Shown here in pieces: positions 57,709 through 57,814 of a DNA stretch of 57,814 nt (position 1 is its first letter; the number at the start of each line of letters is the position of its first letter). The stretch comes from an uncultured Clostridium sp. GTDB taxonomy: Bacteria > Bacillota > Clostridia > Lachnospirales > Lachnospiraceae. The stretch spans positions 1 to 57,814 of the forward strand of contig CAMYAO010000013.1 in the NCBI GenBank assembly GCA_947253885.1. The letters are read 5' to 3'. Below the pieces are notes generated by a model, which was given only the letters and a program-made list of their open reading frames with translations, was not told where the DNA came from and ran no database searches. The translations under genes were made by a program, and so were the position numbers.

Positions 57709-57814
57709 AATCAAGCTGATTGCTTGAAAGCCTTGAAAATAAAGGGTTTTGAGCGACGCCCACCTTGAAAACAGAACAGTGAAACAACCTTGAAAGATTC
57801 AAAAGAGAATCGTT
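57709..57814 (+). other. Likely rRNA operon leader, cut by contig end
   Basis: The sequence has no open frame. It repeats CCTTGAAA three times (near 57731, 57763 and 57788), with CCTTGAAAACAGAACAGTGA resembling the leader/spacer text around Firmicutes rRNA genes. A small stem GATTC/GAATC sits at 57796-57811. The mature 16S start is not reached. Confidence 0.6.

Noticed and set aside
57524..57727. Open frame covering the second tRNA-Ser
   Set aside because: The sequence folds as a class II tRNA; the frame is accidental.
1..57814. Prophage, IS element, CRISPR array, toxin-antitoxin or defence island
   Set aside because: I looked for integrases, transposases, regular repeats and typical defence domains and found none. 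The window is essentially core chromosome.

Overview
The window looks like one contig from a low-GC, Gram-positive, anaerobic Clostridia, most likely a Lachnospiraceae-type gut bacterium. Evidence for this: strong GGAGG-type ribosome sites, TTGACA/TATAAT promoters, class III FBPase, CdaA/CdaR, YhgE/Pip, DUF975, a sortase-anchored SpaA-type adhesin, and a lactate gene set with electron-transfer flavoproteins (Etf). Nearly all of it is chromosomal core sequence. I saw no phage, integrase, IS element, CRISPR array or recognisable defence island. The left edge (1-46) is not genomic: it is an Illumina Nextera library adapter including a sample index. The right edge stops inside what looks like a ribosomal RNA operon leader, so the contig probably broke at an rRNA repeat.

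Layout. 47-3085: an intact lipoprotein gene, then two decayed genes (a LysR regulator and a secreted arylsulfotransferase-like protein). 3092-8643: typA, then a TetR regulator facing a YhgE/Pip membrane protein across a palindromic operator. 8705-13278: corrinoid adenosyltransferase, then a lysine riboswitch controlling dapA, with dapB and fbp behind. 13382-19699: a lactate locus (permease, FAD lactate dehydrogenase, acyl-CoA dehydrogenase, EtfB, EtfA) with its own hairpins and promoters. 19857-23660: a polar amino-acid ABC transporter plus a cytidylate-kinase-like gene. 23684-26184: thioester/SpaA surface adhesin. 26251-34508: uvrB, uvrA, mreB, recD2. 34534-44946: comF, then a long run of two unknown membrane genes, cdaA, cdaR, HPr, leuA, a hexapeptide acyltransferase, two licD genes, a TagH-like ATPase and glmM. 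45015-50425: prfB with its programmed frameshift, then ACT protein, hom, proposed homoserine kinase and lysC. 50424-51471: a reverse-strand membrane pair. 51546-57621: tex-tsaE-tsaB-rimI-rnz-tsaD, two tRNA-Ser genes and the rrn promoter.

How the genes work together. Lysine/threonine supply is split between a riboswitch-controlled dapA and an ACT-hom-kinase-lysC operon. The lactate locus puts a lactate oxidase, an acyl-CoA dehydrogenase and one Etf pair in the same gene set. This suggests that electrons from lactate could be passed directly through Etf to an enoyl-CoA such as acrylyl-CoA or crotonyl-CoA. The cdaA to glmM stretch links c-di-AMP signalling with envelope sugar and LicD-type phospho-decoration genes. 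The last operon joins t6A tRNA modification with tRNA 3' processing, directly upstream of tRNA genes.

The strongest leads are the lactate/acyl-CoA dehydrogenase/Etf circuit with an atypical EtfB motif, the unknown membrane pair in front of cdaA, and the LicD pair with an ABC ATPase that has no permease nearby. All functional assignments come from reading motifs and context by eye; no database search was run.
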